Notes under the pieces: generated by a model
The model's database searches: none
What the model was told of the DNA's origin: nothing
Seen by the model: only the letters and a program-made list of their open reading frames with translations
Shown: positions 17,429-28,746 of the stretch, in pieces
Layout of the letters: each line of letters starts with the position of its first letter
Position numbering within the stretch: the first letter of the stretch is position 1
Made by a program: the position numbers and the translations under genes
Source of the DNA: JACCWP01 sp963801045
Lineage (GTDB): Bacteria > Actinomycetota > Actinomycetes > Propionibacteriales > Nocardioidaceae
Direction of reading: 5' to 3'
NCBI GenBank assembly: GCA_963801045.1
Contig: CAWDDC010000004.1
Coordinates: 1,488,001-1,552,000, forward strand
DNA: 64,000 bases

Positions 17429-18598
17429 CTACGGCTCGCGGGGCGGGACGATCCACCGCTGCATCGCCCACGCACCGCCCAGGGACAGCAGACCCATCAC
17501 GACGATGGCCGGGCCGAGCGCCGCGGCCGCGGTGACGCCGCTGACCAGCAGCGGCCCGCCCGCGGTGCCGGAGTCGCTGAACAGCCGCCACACCCCGAGG
17601 AACTCCGGCCTCGCGTGCGGCGGCGCGGCGTCGGCGCCCAGCGTGATGACGATGCCGGCGCCGATCCCGTTTCCGATCCCCATCAGGACCGCCACCGCCG
17701 TGAACGTCGCCACCACCGTCGTCAACGGCAGCAGCAGGTGCGCGACACCCATCAGCAGCAGCGAGGGCACGGCGACCCAGGCCCGCCCGTACGTGTCCAT
17801 CACCTTGCCGGCCGGGTAGAACAGCAGCATGTCGACGGCGCCCGCGACGCCGAAGACCAGGCTGGTGGTGGTGGCGTCCAGACCGATGTGGTCGGCCCAC
17901 AGCGGGATCACGGCCTGCCGCGACGCCCGCACGGCGCCGACCACGAACACCCCGAGGCCGAGGGTCCGCAGCACCGTCCGGTGGTTGCGCGCGACCTCGG
18001 CCAGCCCGGTGGTGGGTCGGCGGCCGCTACCCTCGTGATCCCCCGCGGTGGGCACCACGGTGAGCAGCAGTCCGGCCGCGACTGCGGTGGCCACGTGCAG
18101 CCAGTAGGCGCCGTCGAGCCCGGTCAGGTGCATGACCGCGGCTCCGGCGAAGGGGCCGATGAACATGCCGATCCGCTGGCTGCCGCCCAGCGTGGACAGT
18201 GCGCGGGCGCGCAGGTGCAGCGGGATGACCGCGGTGACGTAGGTCTGCCGGGCCAGCCCCCAGACCGCGGCCGCGAGGCCGGTGCCGAAGATCCCGGCAC
18301 CGAGCAGCCACAGCGACTCGGCCAGCGCGCAGGCCGCGAGGGCGGCAGCCACGACGGCGCTGGCAGCCAGCATGGTGGCCCGCTCGCCCCAGCGGGCGAT
18401 CAGCCAGCCGGCGGGCAGGTCACCCGCGAGCTGCCCGACACCGGCCAGCGCCACCACCAGGCTGGCCTGGCCGATCGATCCGCCGAGGTCGAGCGCGGTC
18501 AGCGCCACCACCGGGATGATCGCGCCCTGGCCGATGGCGTACAGCAGGGTCGGGAGGTACGCCGAGGGTGCGATGGCGCGCAGCGTCACGTCGGTCAT
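17429..18598 (-). CDS. Major facilitator superfamily transporter
   Basis: 389 residues with about 12 hydrophobic segments and no large soluble domain. A GWLIARWGERATML segment between TM2 and TM3 is the MFS signature loop. The QRIGMFIGPFAGAAV element in TM5 resembles motif C of drug/H+ antiporters. It is most likely an exporter, but the substrate cannot be read. Divergent from uvrB across 71 nt that contain the uvrB damage promoter. Confidence 0.85.
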   Translation of the reverse strand: MTDVTLRAIAPSAYLPTLLYAIGQGAIIPVVALTALDLGGSIGQASLVVALAGVGQLAGDLPAGWLIARWGERATMLAASAVVAAALAACALAESLWLLGAGIFGTGLAAAVWGLARQTYVTAVIPLHLRARALSTLGGSQRIGMFIGPFAGAAVMHLTGLDGAYWLHVATAVAAGLLLTVVPTAGDHEGSGRRPTTGLAEVARNHRTVLRTLGLGVFVVGAVRASRQAVIPLWADHIGLDATTTSLVFGVAGAVDMLLFYPAGKVMDTYGRAWVAVPSLLLMGVAHLLLPLTTVVATFTAVAVLMGIGNGIGAGIVITLGADAAPPHARPEFLGVWRLFSDSGTAGGPLLVSGVTAAAALGPAIVVMGLLSLGGAWAMQRWIVPPREP

Positions 18599-18641
18599 CG
18601 CCGTCGATCATCGCGTTCCGGCCATCGGCCGGGACGGGGGG

Positions 18642-18663
18642 TGTCCGTGCCCGCCCGTACGCT
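18642..18663 (+). promoter_or_regulatory. RecA-independent DNA-damage (PafBC-type) promoter of uvrB
   Basis: TGTCCGTG (18642-18649), 8 nt, TACGCT (18658-18663). It matches the mycobacterial consensus TGTCRGTG-N8-TAnnnT at every fixed base except R. The -10 ends 6 nt before the ATG at 18670, so the transcript is probably leaderless. The 17-nt core is identical to that at uvrC. Confidence 0.8.
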
Positions 18664-18669
18664 CGGGGC

Positions 18670-20778
<2,109 letters not shown>

Positions 20779-20792
20779 GGCAGGATCACCCC

Positions 20793-21179
20793 ATGATCGA
20801 CCACGTCTCCATCCAGGTCGCCGACCTGGACGCCAGCATCGCCTTCTACACCGAGGTGTTCGCACCGATCGGGCTGCGGCAGGTGATGCGTCACGAGCAG
20901 CACGTGGGCCTCGGCGACGACTTCCCGTACTTCTGGATCAGCCCGGCGCCGTCCGCCGAGACCCGCGAGATCCACCTGGCGCTCCGGGCCGGTGCCCGCG
21001 ACGAGGTCGACGCCGTGCACGCCGTCGCCGTGGCCCGCGGGGTGGAGGTGCTGCACGCGCCGCGGATCTGGCCCGAGTACCACCCCGGCTACTACGGCGT
21101 GTTCCTGCGCGACCCCGACGGGCACAACGTCGAGGCGGTGTTCCACGACATGGCACCCGACGCGGGGCTGGCGGGCTAG
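20793..21179 (+). CDS. VOC (glyoxalase/dioxygenase) superfamily protein
   Basis: 128 residues. The N-terminal IDHVSIQVADLDASIAFY and the C-terminal YYGVFLRDPDGHNVEAVFH are the paired beta-alpha-beta ends of a single VOC module. His and Glu in these strands (IDHVS, HNVEAV) could bind a metal. It starts 14 nt after uvrB and is probably carried on the same transcript, so it may be damage-inducible with it. Substrate unknown. Confidence 0.8.
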   Translation: MIDHVSIQVADLDASIAFYTEVFAPIGLRQVMRHEQHVGLGDDFPYFWISPAPSAETREIHLALRAGARDEVDAVHAVAVARGVEVLHAPRIWPEYHPGYYGVFLRDPDGHNVEAVFHDMAPDAGLAG

Positions 21180-21186
21180 CCGCGGG

Positions 21187-22587
21187 TCAGTGCCGGCTGC
21201 GTTGTTCGGGCAGCGAGCGCAGCAGGTAGGCGGTCACCGGTTCGCTCTTGCCCTTCACCGCCAGCGGTGGCACGGCCTCCAGCTCGGCGCCGGCCGGCAG
21301 CAGCTCGGCGGTGCCCGCGCCGATCAGCACGCCGCCGACCGGCGCGGCGGACTCCAGCCGGGCGGCGGTGTTGACGGTGTCGCCGACCAGGCCGTGCTCG
21401 CGTCGTCCGCGCTGGCCGCCGATGACGCCGGCCAGCACCGGCCCGCTGTTGACCCCGACCCGGAACCGTGGCCACTGCTCGTCCGACGGGGCGAGCCGGC
21501 TCGCCTCATCCTGCAGCAGTAGCGCCGCGCGCGCGGCCAGCAGGGCGTGGTCGGGCTGCTCGCCCTCCTTGTTGAACACCACCATCACCGCGTCACCGAT
21601 CAGCTGGTGCACGTTGCCGCCGGCCTTCTGCAGCAGCGGGATCAGCGGTCCGAAGTAGCCGTTGAGCATCCGCGCCACCACGTCCGGCGGGTGCGCCTCC
21701 GCGAATGACGTGAACCCCTGCAGGTCGGCGAACAGCACGCTCGCCTCGCGCGCACCGGCGAGGGTGTCGTCGAGGTACAGCGCGGTGTACCGCTCACCCG
21801 ACCACTCGGTGCGGGCGCTGAGCGCGATCACGGCGAAGGCGCCCAGCATGAGCACGTGCCACTCCCACCAGGACAGCCGCCAGTTGGTGGCGACGACGAG
21901 CACGAGCATCGCCTCGGCGAGCAGCCAGAACGCCAGCGACACGGTGAACGCGAACCGGGCCCGCCGCCGCCGGTACAGCAGGAGGTAGCCGACCGCGGCG
22001 GCGGCGTAGGTGCCCACGCCGATCACCCCGAGCACGGTCTGCCAGCCGTTGAGCTCCTCGACCTGCAGCGGAGCGTCGAGGGGAGGCAGGCCCGCGAGCG
22101 AGACCACGCCCCAGGCGACCAGCAGCCCCAGGGTGGCCACGAGCAGCGCGTCGTCGTGCACGACCACCCAGTGGGCGACCCGTGGTGTCACCGCGTACGC
22201 CGACAACGCCGTCAGCACCCCGCTCACCGCCAGACCGAACGGCGTGGCCAGCTCGAAGCCGGCGTTGGGGCCGAGCAGGACGCCGGGGGTCGCCAGCGAG
22301 TGCAGCCCGAGGAAGCCCGAGGCGGTGATGAACGCCAGCGAGACGAGGATCAGTCGCGCGTCCCGCCGCCGCCGCGCCGCCGCGCCCACCGCGTTGCCGA
22401 GCCCGAACGCGATGGCCGCCGCGGCGAGCACCAGCCAGAAGTGCGCCTGGTGGTTCTCCCAGAGGGCGTCGATGCGGGTCCGGGCCAGCAGCGCGCCCAG
22501 CACCAGCAGCGGGACGGCGACGGTGACCGCCAGCGCCAGCAGGCTGCGGCGTCGACCGGCGCCGATGACGAACGGGCCACTGGACAT
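21187..22587 (-). CDS. Membrane class III nucleotidyl cyclase with atypical substrate residues
   Basis: 466 residues: six or seven membrane segments (about 15-255), then a class III cyclase domain (about 280-450). Metal ligands D288 (LFADLQG) and D332 (IGDAV) and transition-state residues N406 and R410 (DTVNTAAR) are present. The adenine-specifying Lys is Q328 and its partner Asp position is G399, so nucleotide preference is uncertain. Members make cAMP at the membrane; Rv0386 of M. tuberculosis also lacks the Lys/Asp pair but is active. The ATG at 22587 is divergent from the YjbR gene. Confidence 0.88.
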   Translation of the reverse strand: MSSGPFVIGAGRRRSLLALAVTVAVPLLVLGALLARTRIDALWENHQAHFWLVLAAAAIAFGLGNAVGAAARRRRDARLILVSLAFITASGFLGLHSLATPGVLLGPNAGFELATPFGLAVSGVLTALSAYAVTPRVAHWVVVHDDALLVATLGLLVAWGVVSLAGLPPLDAPLQVEELNGWQTVLGVIGVGTYAAAAVGYLLLYRRRRARFAFTVSLAFWLLAEAMLVLVVATNWRLSWWEWHVLMLGAFAVIALSARTEWSGERYTALYLDDTLAGAREASVLFADLQGFTSFAEAHPPDVVARMLNGYFGPLIPLLQKAGGNVHQLIGDAVMVVFNKEGEQPDHALLAARAALLLQDEASRLAPSDEQWPRFRVGVNSGPVLAGVIGGQRGRREHGLVGDTVNTAARLESAAPVGGVLIGAGTAELLPAGAELEAVPPLAVKGKSEPVTAYLLRSLPEQRSRH

Positions 22588-22616
22588 GCTGCCTCCGCGG
22601 TGAGGAGACGGGACGG

Positions 22617-22622
22617 TACGGT
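22617..22622 (+). promoter_or_regulatory. -10 hexamer of a leaderless promoter for the YjbR-type gene
   Basis: TACGGT ends exactly 6 nt before the GTG at 22629. This favours that codon over the adjacent GTG at 22626 and indicates a leaderless transcript. Confidence 0.45.
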
Positions 22623-22628
22623 CGGGTG

Positions 22629-22997
22629 GTGCCTGATCGCGACCGGCCGGGCGCCGATCTGCTGGCCTACTGCCTGGCCAAGCCGGGCGCGTGGCAGGAC
22701 GAGCCGTGGGACGGCGACGTGGTCGCCAAGGTCGGCCCGCGCGACAAGGGCAAGATCTTCGCGTTCCTCGGCGACGGGAGCAGCGTCGGGCTCAAGTGCG
22801 GTACGCGGGACGAGGCCGACGAGCTGATCGCCAGGTTCCCCGACGACGTCGCCGTGATGGCCTACATCGGCAGGCACGGGTGGAACTCGGTCCGCACCGG
22901 CGGAGCCGTGCCCGACGACGAGGTCCGCGAGCTGGTGGACGCGTCGTACGACGAGATCGTCGCCAAGCTGCCGCGGGCCCACCGTCCGGATCGGTAG
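22629..22997 (+). CDS. MmcQ/YjbR family protein
   Basis: 122 residues. The fold of this family (double-wing, resembling nucleic-acid-binding proteins) is indicated by the order VAKVGPRDKGKIFAFL, LKCGTRDEADELIARFP and MAYIGRHGWNSVR. Some relatives sit near mitomycin resistance genes, but no activity is proven. It is a single gene between the cyclase and the GGDEF protein, with its own leaderless-type promoter. Confidence 0.8.
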   Translation: MPDRDRPGADLLAYCLAKPGAWQDEPWDGDVVAKVGPRDKGKIFAFLGDGSSVGLKCGTRDEADELIARFPDDVAVMAYIGRHGWNSVRTGGAVPDDEVRELVDASYDEIVAKLPRAHRPDR

Positions 22998-23034
22998 CCG
23001 AGCGGACAACGGGTGGCAGCACACGGCCGGCGCG

Positions 23035-24507
23035 TCAGGCGATGCCTCGGGACACGGCGTCGTGCCGTGCGCAGATCTGCACGAAGCCGTCGGCATCCAT
23101 CGCGTCCTGGCCCGCGGGGTAGGCGCACAGCAGCGCGAACAGCTCGCTGTCGCCGAGCTCGTTCCACAGGTCCTCGAGCGCCAGCGCCGCGACCACGTCG
23201 CCCCGGCCCCACAGCAGGGCCACGATCTCGCCGTAGATGCGCACCGGCCCCTCCGCCGCGCGGCGGTGGACCAGCTGCCCGACGATCGTGTCGAAGCTGG
23301 CACGGTCGGGGGTGCCGTCGCGGACGATGCGGCCCATCGTCTCGTCGGCGTCCAGCTCGAGGAACTGGCCGGTCGCGCGCGCCTCGTCGAGCCGCGGGCC
23401 GAGCCGGTCCCGCAGTGCGGCCCGGTGCTCGGCCGTCGCCACCACCATGCAGGCGTCACCGGCGTCCAGTCCGGCCTCCACGAACGGCCCGAGCCGGTCC
23501 AGCAGGGCGTCGGTGCCCTCGAAGAAGTGCACGTCGTGCCCGACGGCGGCCGGGGGGACCGCGGGCGCGCGCCGGTGGCTCCCCTTCTGCCGGTACATCG
23601 CATCGTCGGCACGCGAGACCAGCGCGGCCGGGCCGACGTCGGACGCGGAGGCGGTCGCCACGCCGATGCTCACGCTCAGCTCGGAGGAGGTCGAGGCGGT
23701 CAACCGGTCGATGACGGAGGCCGCGGTTGCGGCATCGGTGTCGGACAGCACGGCGACGAACTCGTCGCCGCCGACGCGGGCCAGGGTGTCCTCGGCACGG
23801 AGCTGGGCGGCCCAGGCCCGGCCCACGGCGACGAGGACGGCGTCGCCGACCGCGTGCCCGTGCGCGTCGTTGACCGCCTTGAAGCCGTCCAGGTCGAGGA
23901 CCAGCACGCTGAGCGGACGGCCACTGCGCCGGAACCGGGCGAACTCGGCGTCGAGGGCGCGGGCCAGCGCCCGCCGGTTGGGCAGCTCGGTGAGCTCGTC
24001 GGTCGCCGCAGCCGTCCGGGCCCGGCTCAGCAGCACGTGCACGGTCGCCCCGACCAGTACGGCTGTCCCGACGGTCAGGACGGTCTGCGCCGCCGCCTGG
24101 GCGCTCTCGCCGAGCAGCACCAGGCTGGTCGACAGCACGGCTGCCGCGAGCAGTACGTGCCCGGCTGCCTCCCACGGCGGCAGCAGGATCACCGCCTGCA
24201 GGACCACGCACACGACCAGGCCGCCGTACGCGGCCGAGGAGGCACCGCCGCCGCCGGCCAGCACCGCGACGCCGACGAGGATGCTGCCTGCGCCCACCAG
24301 CACGTGCGCCAGCCACCGGGGCATCCCGACGACCAGCACGGTCGCGCCGAGCAGTGCCAGCGCGACGGTCACGGCGCCGAGGACCGCGGGATCGGACGGG
24401 TGCCAGCCGGGCATGAGCAGGCTGACCGCCACCAGCAGCGCGGCCGCGCCGTACGGGGCGCTCCACGCCATCGGCGTCCTGTCGCCCTCGGGTCGTGCGC
24501 GCACCAC
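23035..24507 (-). CDS. Membrane diguanylate cyclase (GGDEF) with C-terminal MEDS sensory domain
   Basis: 490 residues. About six membrane helices (15-160) are followed by a GGDEF domain (165-325). It has the intact active site VGGDEF (GGDEF at 246-250), metal ligand D205 in DLDGF, and an inhibitory I-site RAED at 237-240. Residues about 340-490 form a MEDS/DcmR-type domain (VHFFEGTDALLDRLGPFVEAGL, RIYGEIVALLWG). It should make c-di-GMP with feedback inhibition. Placing MEDS after GGDEF on one membrane chain is unusual. The start has a GAGGGAG upstream. Confidence 0.9.
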   Translation of the reverse strand: MVRARPEGDRTPMAWSAPYGAAALLVAVSLLMPGWHPSDPAVLGAVTVALALLGATVLVVGMPRWLAHVLVGAGSILVGVAVLAGGGGASSAAYGGLVVCVVLQAVILLPPWEAAGHVLLAAAVLSTSLVLLGESAQAAAQTVLTVGTAVLVGATVHVLLSRARTAAATDELTELPNRRALARALDAEFARFRRSGRPLSVLVLDLDGFKAVNDAHGHAVGDAVLVAVGRAWAAQLRAEDTLARVGGDEFVAVLSDTDAATAASVIDRLTASTSSELSVSIGVATASASDVGPAALVSRADDAMYRQKGSHRRAPAVPPAAVGHDVHFFEGTDALLDRLGPFVEAGLDAGDACMVVATAEHRAALRDRLGPRLDEARATGQFLELDADETMGRIVRDGTPDRASFDTIVGQLVHRRAAEGPVRIYGEIVALLWGRGDVVAALALEDLWNELGDSELFALLCAYPAGQDAMDADGFVQICARHDAVSRGIA

Positions 24508-24610
24508 TCACTCCCTCTCGGGGTGCCGTGACCTGGGTTGAGGGTAGCCGCGCCCACCCGGGGCGGCGACGGTCAAACCGGACAACCACCAACTCGTCTG
24601 CCGGCCGGGT

Positions 24611-24639
24611 CCGCCATGGACTAATGAAAGTGGACGACT
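24611..24639 (+). promoter_or_regulatory. Predicted promoter of the carbonic anhydrase gene
   Basis: ATGGAC, a 17-nt spacer and TAGACT lie in an AT-richer segment upstream of the ATG at 24677, followed by a leader with an AGAGAGAGG ribosome-binding region. Confidence 0.4.
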
Positions 24640-24676
24640 AGACTCACTCCACAATCCAGAGCAGAGAGAGGCAACC

Positions 24677-25171
24677 ATGTCCGTGACCGACGACCTGCTG
24701 GACCGCAACGAGACCTACGCCCGCTCCTTCCGCGGTGAGCTGCCGCTCCCCCCGGCCCTCCCCGTCGCGGTGCTGGCCTGCATGGACGCCCGGCTCGACG
24801 TCTCCCGGGTCCTCGGGCTCGCCGAGGGCGACGCGCACGTCATCCGCAACGCCGGTGGCGCCGCCACCGACGACGCGATCCGGTCCCTCGCGATCAGCCA
24901 GCGGCTGCTCGGCACCCGGGAGATCGTCCTGATCCACCACACCGACTGCGGCATGGTCACGTTCTCCGACGACGCCTTCCGGCAGGGGATCGAGCAGGAG
25001 ACCGGCATCCGTCCGAGCTGGGCCGCCGAGGCCTTCGTCGACGCCGATCAGGACGTCCGGCAGTCGGTCGCCCGGATCAAGGCCAGCCCGTTCGTGCCGC
25101 ACACCGACGCGGTGCGCGGGTTCGTCTTCGACGTCAAGGACGGCAGGCTGCGCGAGGTCGAGGCAGCCTGA
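24677..25171 (+). CDS. Beta-class carbonic anhydrase
   Basis: 164 residues. It interconverts CO2 and bicarbonate in the cytosol. The zinc ligands are C35 (ACMDARLD), H88 and C91 (HHTDCGM), the same numbers as in M. tuberculosis Rv1284. The D37/R39 dyad of the active site is present. An AGAGAGAGG stretch precedes the ATG. Length and start match the short actinobacterial type. Its end is 6 nt from the converging sppA stop. Confidence 0.93.
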   Translation: MSVTDDLLDRNETYARSFRGELPLPPALPVAVLACMDARLDVSRVLGLAEGDAHVIRNAGGAATDDAIRSLAISQRLLGTREIVLIHHTDCGMVTFSDDAFRQGIEQETGIRPSWAAEAFVDADQDVRQSVARIKASPFVPHTDAVRGFVFDVKDGRLREVEAA

Positions 25172-25181
25172 CCGCAGTCAG
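25168..25181. terminator. Small hairpin spanning two converging stop codons
   Basis: CTGAC-CGCA-GTCAG gives a 5-bp stem that covers the stops of the carbonic anhydrase and sppA genes. Weak, without a U-tract. Confidence 0.25.
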
Positions 25182-26914
25182 CGCAGCCGCCAGTCACCAG
25201 GAACGCTGAGCACGCCGGCGCCCGGCCCACCAAGCACCTGCCACAGGTCCGCCAGCAGACCGTCGACGCCCGCCCCCGCCGCGAGCAGGCCGTTCGCGCC
25301 GGCCGCGGTGGGCGAATCGCTGGAGTCGGCGGGCCGCAGCCGGTCGAACGGGGTCACGTGCGGCAGCGCCTGCACCCGGACCCGGTCGCGCCGCAGGCCG
25401 GCGCGCCGCGCGGCGCGCTCGATCGCGTCGGGCAGGCCGCCGAGGGTGTCGACCAGCCCGTGCGCGTACGCGTCCGCCCCGGTCCAGACCCGACCCCGGG
25501 CCAGGGGTTCGAGCTGCTGGTGGGCCATCCCGCGGTCCTCGGCTGCCTTGTGGGTGAAGTCGTCGTAGACCGCGTCCAGCCACTGCGCGACCCGCTGCCA
25601 CTCGTCGTCGTCGAATCGGCGAGTGGGGTCGAACATCGCCGCGTGCTCGCCGCTGCCGACCGGCTCGGTGCCGATACCGGCCCGGCGCAGTGCCTCGCCG
25701 ACGGCCAGCTTGCCGCCGAGCACGCCGATCGAACCAGTGACGGAGCTCGGCAGCGCCAGCACCTCGTCGGCGGGCATCGCCACGAAGTAGCCGCCGGACG
25801 CCGCCACCGTGCCCATCGAGGCCACCACCGGGCGACCGGTCGCACGCACCTGCAGCACCTCGCGGTGGATCGCGTCGGAGGCGACGTACGACCCGCCCGG
25901 GCTCACCACCCGCAGCACCACGGCCGCGACGTCGTCCCGGGAGGCGGCCGCGCGCAGTGCGGCGCAGACCGTGTCCGAACCGGATCGGCGGCCGCCGAGC
26001 GGTGACGACCCGCTACGGCCGAGACCGATCCCGCCTTCCACCGCGACGACCGCCACCACCGGGCGGTGGCGGCGCGCGGCCAGTGCCCGGGCCTGTCGCC
26101 GCCCGGGCGGGCTCCAGCGGTGCACGTAGCGCAGCCGCAGCTCCGGCTCCCCCTCGACGGGGCGGCCGAGGCGCCGCCGCAGGTCGGCGTACAGCTCGTC
26201 GCGGTAGCCGATCCGGTCGACCAGGCCGAGCTCGTGCGCGGCGGTCGCGGTCAGCGGAGCCGCGTCGATCGCGGTCCACACCTGTTCCGCCGTCATCCGG
26301 CGGCGGCGGGACACGGTGGCCACCACCTGCTCGGTGACGGAGTCCGCGAGCCGCTGGGTGGCCTCGCGCTGCGCGTCGCTCATGGACTCGCGCAGCAGCG
26401 TGTCGGCGGCGTTCTTGTACTCGTGCCGTTGCCCGATCTGCGGCTCCAGCCCGAGCCGGTCCAGCGCGCCGCGCAGGAACACTCCCCGGGTGGCCACGCC
26501 GACCAGGCCCACCGACGCCGAGGGCTGCACCCACACCTCGTCGAAGTGCACCGCCAGGTGGTAGGGCAGCGTGCCCGACCCGAGCTCGCCGAACGACTCC
26601 GTCCAGCAGGCGGTGTGCTTGCCTGCCGCCGCGAACGCCTCGACCGCCCGCCCGATCTCCTCCACCTGCGCGGGGCTCAGCACGTCCGGCCCGACGTGGG
26701 CGACCAACCCGGCCACGGACGCCTCCTGCGCGGCCTCGCGCAGCCGGTCCAGCACCGCGCGCAGGCTCGGCACCTGTCGGGCCCGCAGGGCGCCCAGCGG
26801 GTCGCCCGGTGGCGACTCGAGCAGGCCGCGGGACAGGTCCAGCTCCAGCAGCAGCGGTGCCGGCACGGCACGCCGGGTGAGGGACCGTACGGACGTCAGC
26901 GGTGAGGCGGTCAC
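25178..26914 (-). CDS. sppA: Signal peptide peptidase SppA (protease IV, S49)
   Basis: 578 residues with two S49 halves. The catalytic Lys is in HEYKNAADTLLRESM (N-terminal half) and the Ser in SMGTVAASGGYFVAM (C-terminal half), the Ser/Lys dyad of the long SppA type that degrades cleaved signal peptides. There is no obvious N-terminal membrane anchor, unlike E. coli SppA. Its GTG overlaps the upstream siderophore synthetase stop by 4 nt (GTGA), so it is translationally coupled to an iron-regulated operon. Confidence 0.9.
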   Translation of the reverse strand: MTASPLTSVRSLTRRAVPAPLLLELDLSRGLLESPPGDPLGALRARQVPSLRAVLDRLREAAQEASVAGLVAHVGPDVLSPAQVEEIGRAVEAFAAAGKHTACWTESFGELGSGTLPYHLAVHFDEVWVQPSASVGLVGVATRGVFLRGALDRLGLEPQIGQRHEYKNAADTLLRESMSDAQREATQRLADSVTEQVVATVSRRRRMTAEQVWTAIDAAPLTATAAHELGLVDRIGYRDELYADLRRRLGRPVEGEPELRLRYVHRWSPPGRRQARALAARRHRPVVAVVAVEGGIGLGRSGSSPLGGRRSGSDTVCAALRAAASRDDVAAVVLRVVSPGGSYVASDAIHREVLQVRATGRPVVASMGTVAASGGYFVAMPADEVLALPSSVTGSIGVLGGKLAVGEALRRAGIGTEPVGSGEHAAMFDPTRRFDDDEWQRVAQWLDAVYDDFTHKAAEDRGMAHQQLEPLARGRVWTGADAYAHGLVDTLGGLPDAIERAARRAGLRRDRVRVQALPHVTPFDRLRPADSSDSPTAAGANGLLAAGAGVDGLLADLWQVLGGPGAGVLSVPGDWRLR

Positions 26915-28746
26915 GCCGTCACGCTAGCCCGCGCGCCCACCCGCTCCCGGTGCTCGGCCAGCGGGTTGGCCAGCGGCCCGGCCAGTGCCAACGCGCTCGC
27001 CGGGTCGGTCAGGTCGACCATCTGCGTGTTGTCGCGCAGCTGCAGCCGGTTCAGACAGGACCGGGCGAAGTCGTCGGCGAACAGGTCGTGCGCCGCGAAC
27101 CGCTCCGCGAGCTCCGGGTGCTGGGCCTGGTAGTCGCCCACGCAGTCGGCCACCACCCCCCAGAAGTCCGCGGCCGACACCAGCCCGGCCTCGTCCAGCA
27201 GCCCCGAGAGAAACCGGAGCACGCAGTCGAAGACGTCGGTGACGATCGATAGGACGTGTAGCTCCGGGGGCACGTCCGCGCGAACCCGCTCCACCCCCGG
27301 CGGCAGCGCCGCCCCCGGGTCGAGGACCGCGATCTCCTCGCCGACGTCCTTCATGATCACCCGGGTCACGACGTGGTCGCGCAGCACCAGGATGAGGTTC
27401 TCGCCGTGCGGCATGAACACCAGGTCGTGCGCGTAGAAGCTGTGCAGCAGCGGGACCAGGTAGGCGTCCAGGTAGCGACGCAACCAGGCCCTCGGTGGCA
27501 GCGGCGAGGCCTCGACCAGCTCGGCCACCAGCGGCCTGCCGGTGGCATCGACGTGCAGCAGCGAGGCCATCGTGGCCAACCGCTCGCCGTCGACCAGCCC
27601 TGGCACCGGGCTCTCCCGCCACAGCGCCGACAGCATCTTCGCGTACGGGGTGCCGGCGCCGACCGCCTCGTAGAGCTCGTGGTGGTAGCCGATGGCCGCG
27701 ACCTCACGCAGGATCGAGAAGCCGCTCTCCTGCAGCACCGGGTCGCCGGCCACCAGTCCTGCGACCCAGTCGTTGATCGGCGGGTTGGTGGCCATGTAGC
27801 CGGGGGACAGCCCGCGCATGAAACCCATGTTGAGGATGGACAGCGCCGTCTTGACGTACCGCTTGTGCGGCGCCGACGCGTTGAAGAACGTACGCACCGA
27901 CTGCTGGGCCAGGTAGTCGTCCGGTCCGTACCCGAGACAGACGATGTCGCGCCGGGCAACCTCAGGGGCGAACGTGACGGCGAGCTTGTCGAACCACTGC
28001 CAGGGGTGCGCGGGCATCAGCCGGTAGCCGGCGGGGTCGAGCCCGAGGTCGGTCAGCGTACGGTCGAAGTCGCCACGGGTCGCAGCGTCCAGCTCGCTCG
28101 CCAACAGCGTGTCGTAGTCGAGCGAACTGACGGACGCGAAGGTCGTCCGGTCGCTGCGGACCGCGAGCCACACCACCCGGAACGGCGCCCCGACCTCGGG
28201 TGCGAACCTGCGGTAGTCGTCGGCGTCGAAGCCCAGCCGGCCGTTGTTGGCGACGAAGCACGGGTGCCCCTCGGTCATCGCGGCCTCGATCGTCTGGAAG
28301 GCCGCGTCGACCAGCTCGGCCGAGGTGGGACGACCGTCGGCGAGCTTGTACGCGGCACCGGACAGCGTGCTGGCGATCTCCTCGAGGTAGACCGGCAGCA
28401 CGTCGTCACCGAGGCCCAGCCGGTCGCGCACGTCCAGCACGAGCTGCCGGGCGTCCAGCTCGGTCTCCTCGCTCGCGACCAGCCGCGTGATCGAGGCGGG
28501 GACGACCCACCAGTGGTCCAGCGGCAGCACGTCGGCCTGGAACCGGTACTCGACCCGCGGGTCGTCGCCGCCGAGCACGTACCAGTGGCCGCTGTGGCGG
28601 CGCGGGACGACCAGCTGCTCGTGCGCGAACTCGGCGATCGCCTTGCGCACCAGCATCCGGTGCGCGTGCCCCATCCGTTGGGGGTCGAGGTGGTCGACGA
28701 CCGCCTGCGGGTCTCCGGTCTGGTCGGGGGCGGGGGAGGCCGTCAC
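26911..28746 (-). CDS. IucA/IucC-type NIS siderophore synthetase
   Basis: 611 residues. NRPS-independent siderophore synthetases adenylate a carboxylate with ATP and join it to an amine or hydroxylamine. The central AYKLADGRP and HPCFVANNGRLGFDADDYRRFAPEVG, then LMPAHPWQW, and the C-terminal FhuF-like YLVPLLHSFYAHDLVFMPHGENLIL are family hallmarks; overall it is closest to the DesD/hydroxamate type. The GTG start overlaps the acyltransferase stop by 4 nt. No lysine decarboxylase or N-monooxygenase gene is adjacent, so the full pathway is not encoded here. Confidence 0.9.
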   Translation of the reverse strand: MTASPAPDQTGDPQAVVDHLDPQRMGHAHRMLVRKAIAEFAHEQLVVPRRHSGHWYVLGGDDPRVEYRFQADVLPLDHWWVVPASITRLVASEETELDARQLVLDVRDRLGLGDDVLPVYLEEIASTLSGAAYKLADGRPTSAELVDAAFQTIEAAMTEGHPCFVANNGRLGFDADDYRRFAPEVGAPFRVVWLAVRSDRTTFASVSSLDYDTLLASELDAATRGDFDRTLTDLGLDPAGYRLMPAHPWQWFDKLAVTFAPEVARRDIVCLGYGPDDYLAQQSVRTFFNASAPHKRYVKTALSILNMGFMRGLSPGYMATNPPINDWVAGLVAGDPVLQESGFSILREVAAIGYHHELYEAVGAGTPYAKMLSALWRESPVPGLVDGERLATMASLLHVDATGRPLVAELVEASPLPPRAWLRRYLDAYLVPLLHSFYAHDLVFMPHGENLILVLRDHVVTRVIMKDVGEEIAVLDPGAALPPGVERVRADVPPELHVLSIVTDVFDCVLRFLSGLLDEAGLVSAADFWGVVADCVGDYQAQHPELAERFAAHDLFADDFARSCLNRLQLRDNTQMVDLTDPASALALAGPLANPLAEHRERVGARASVTA

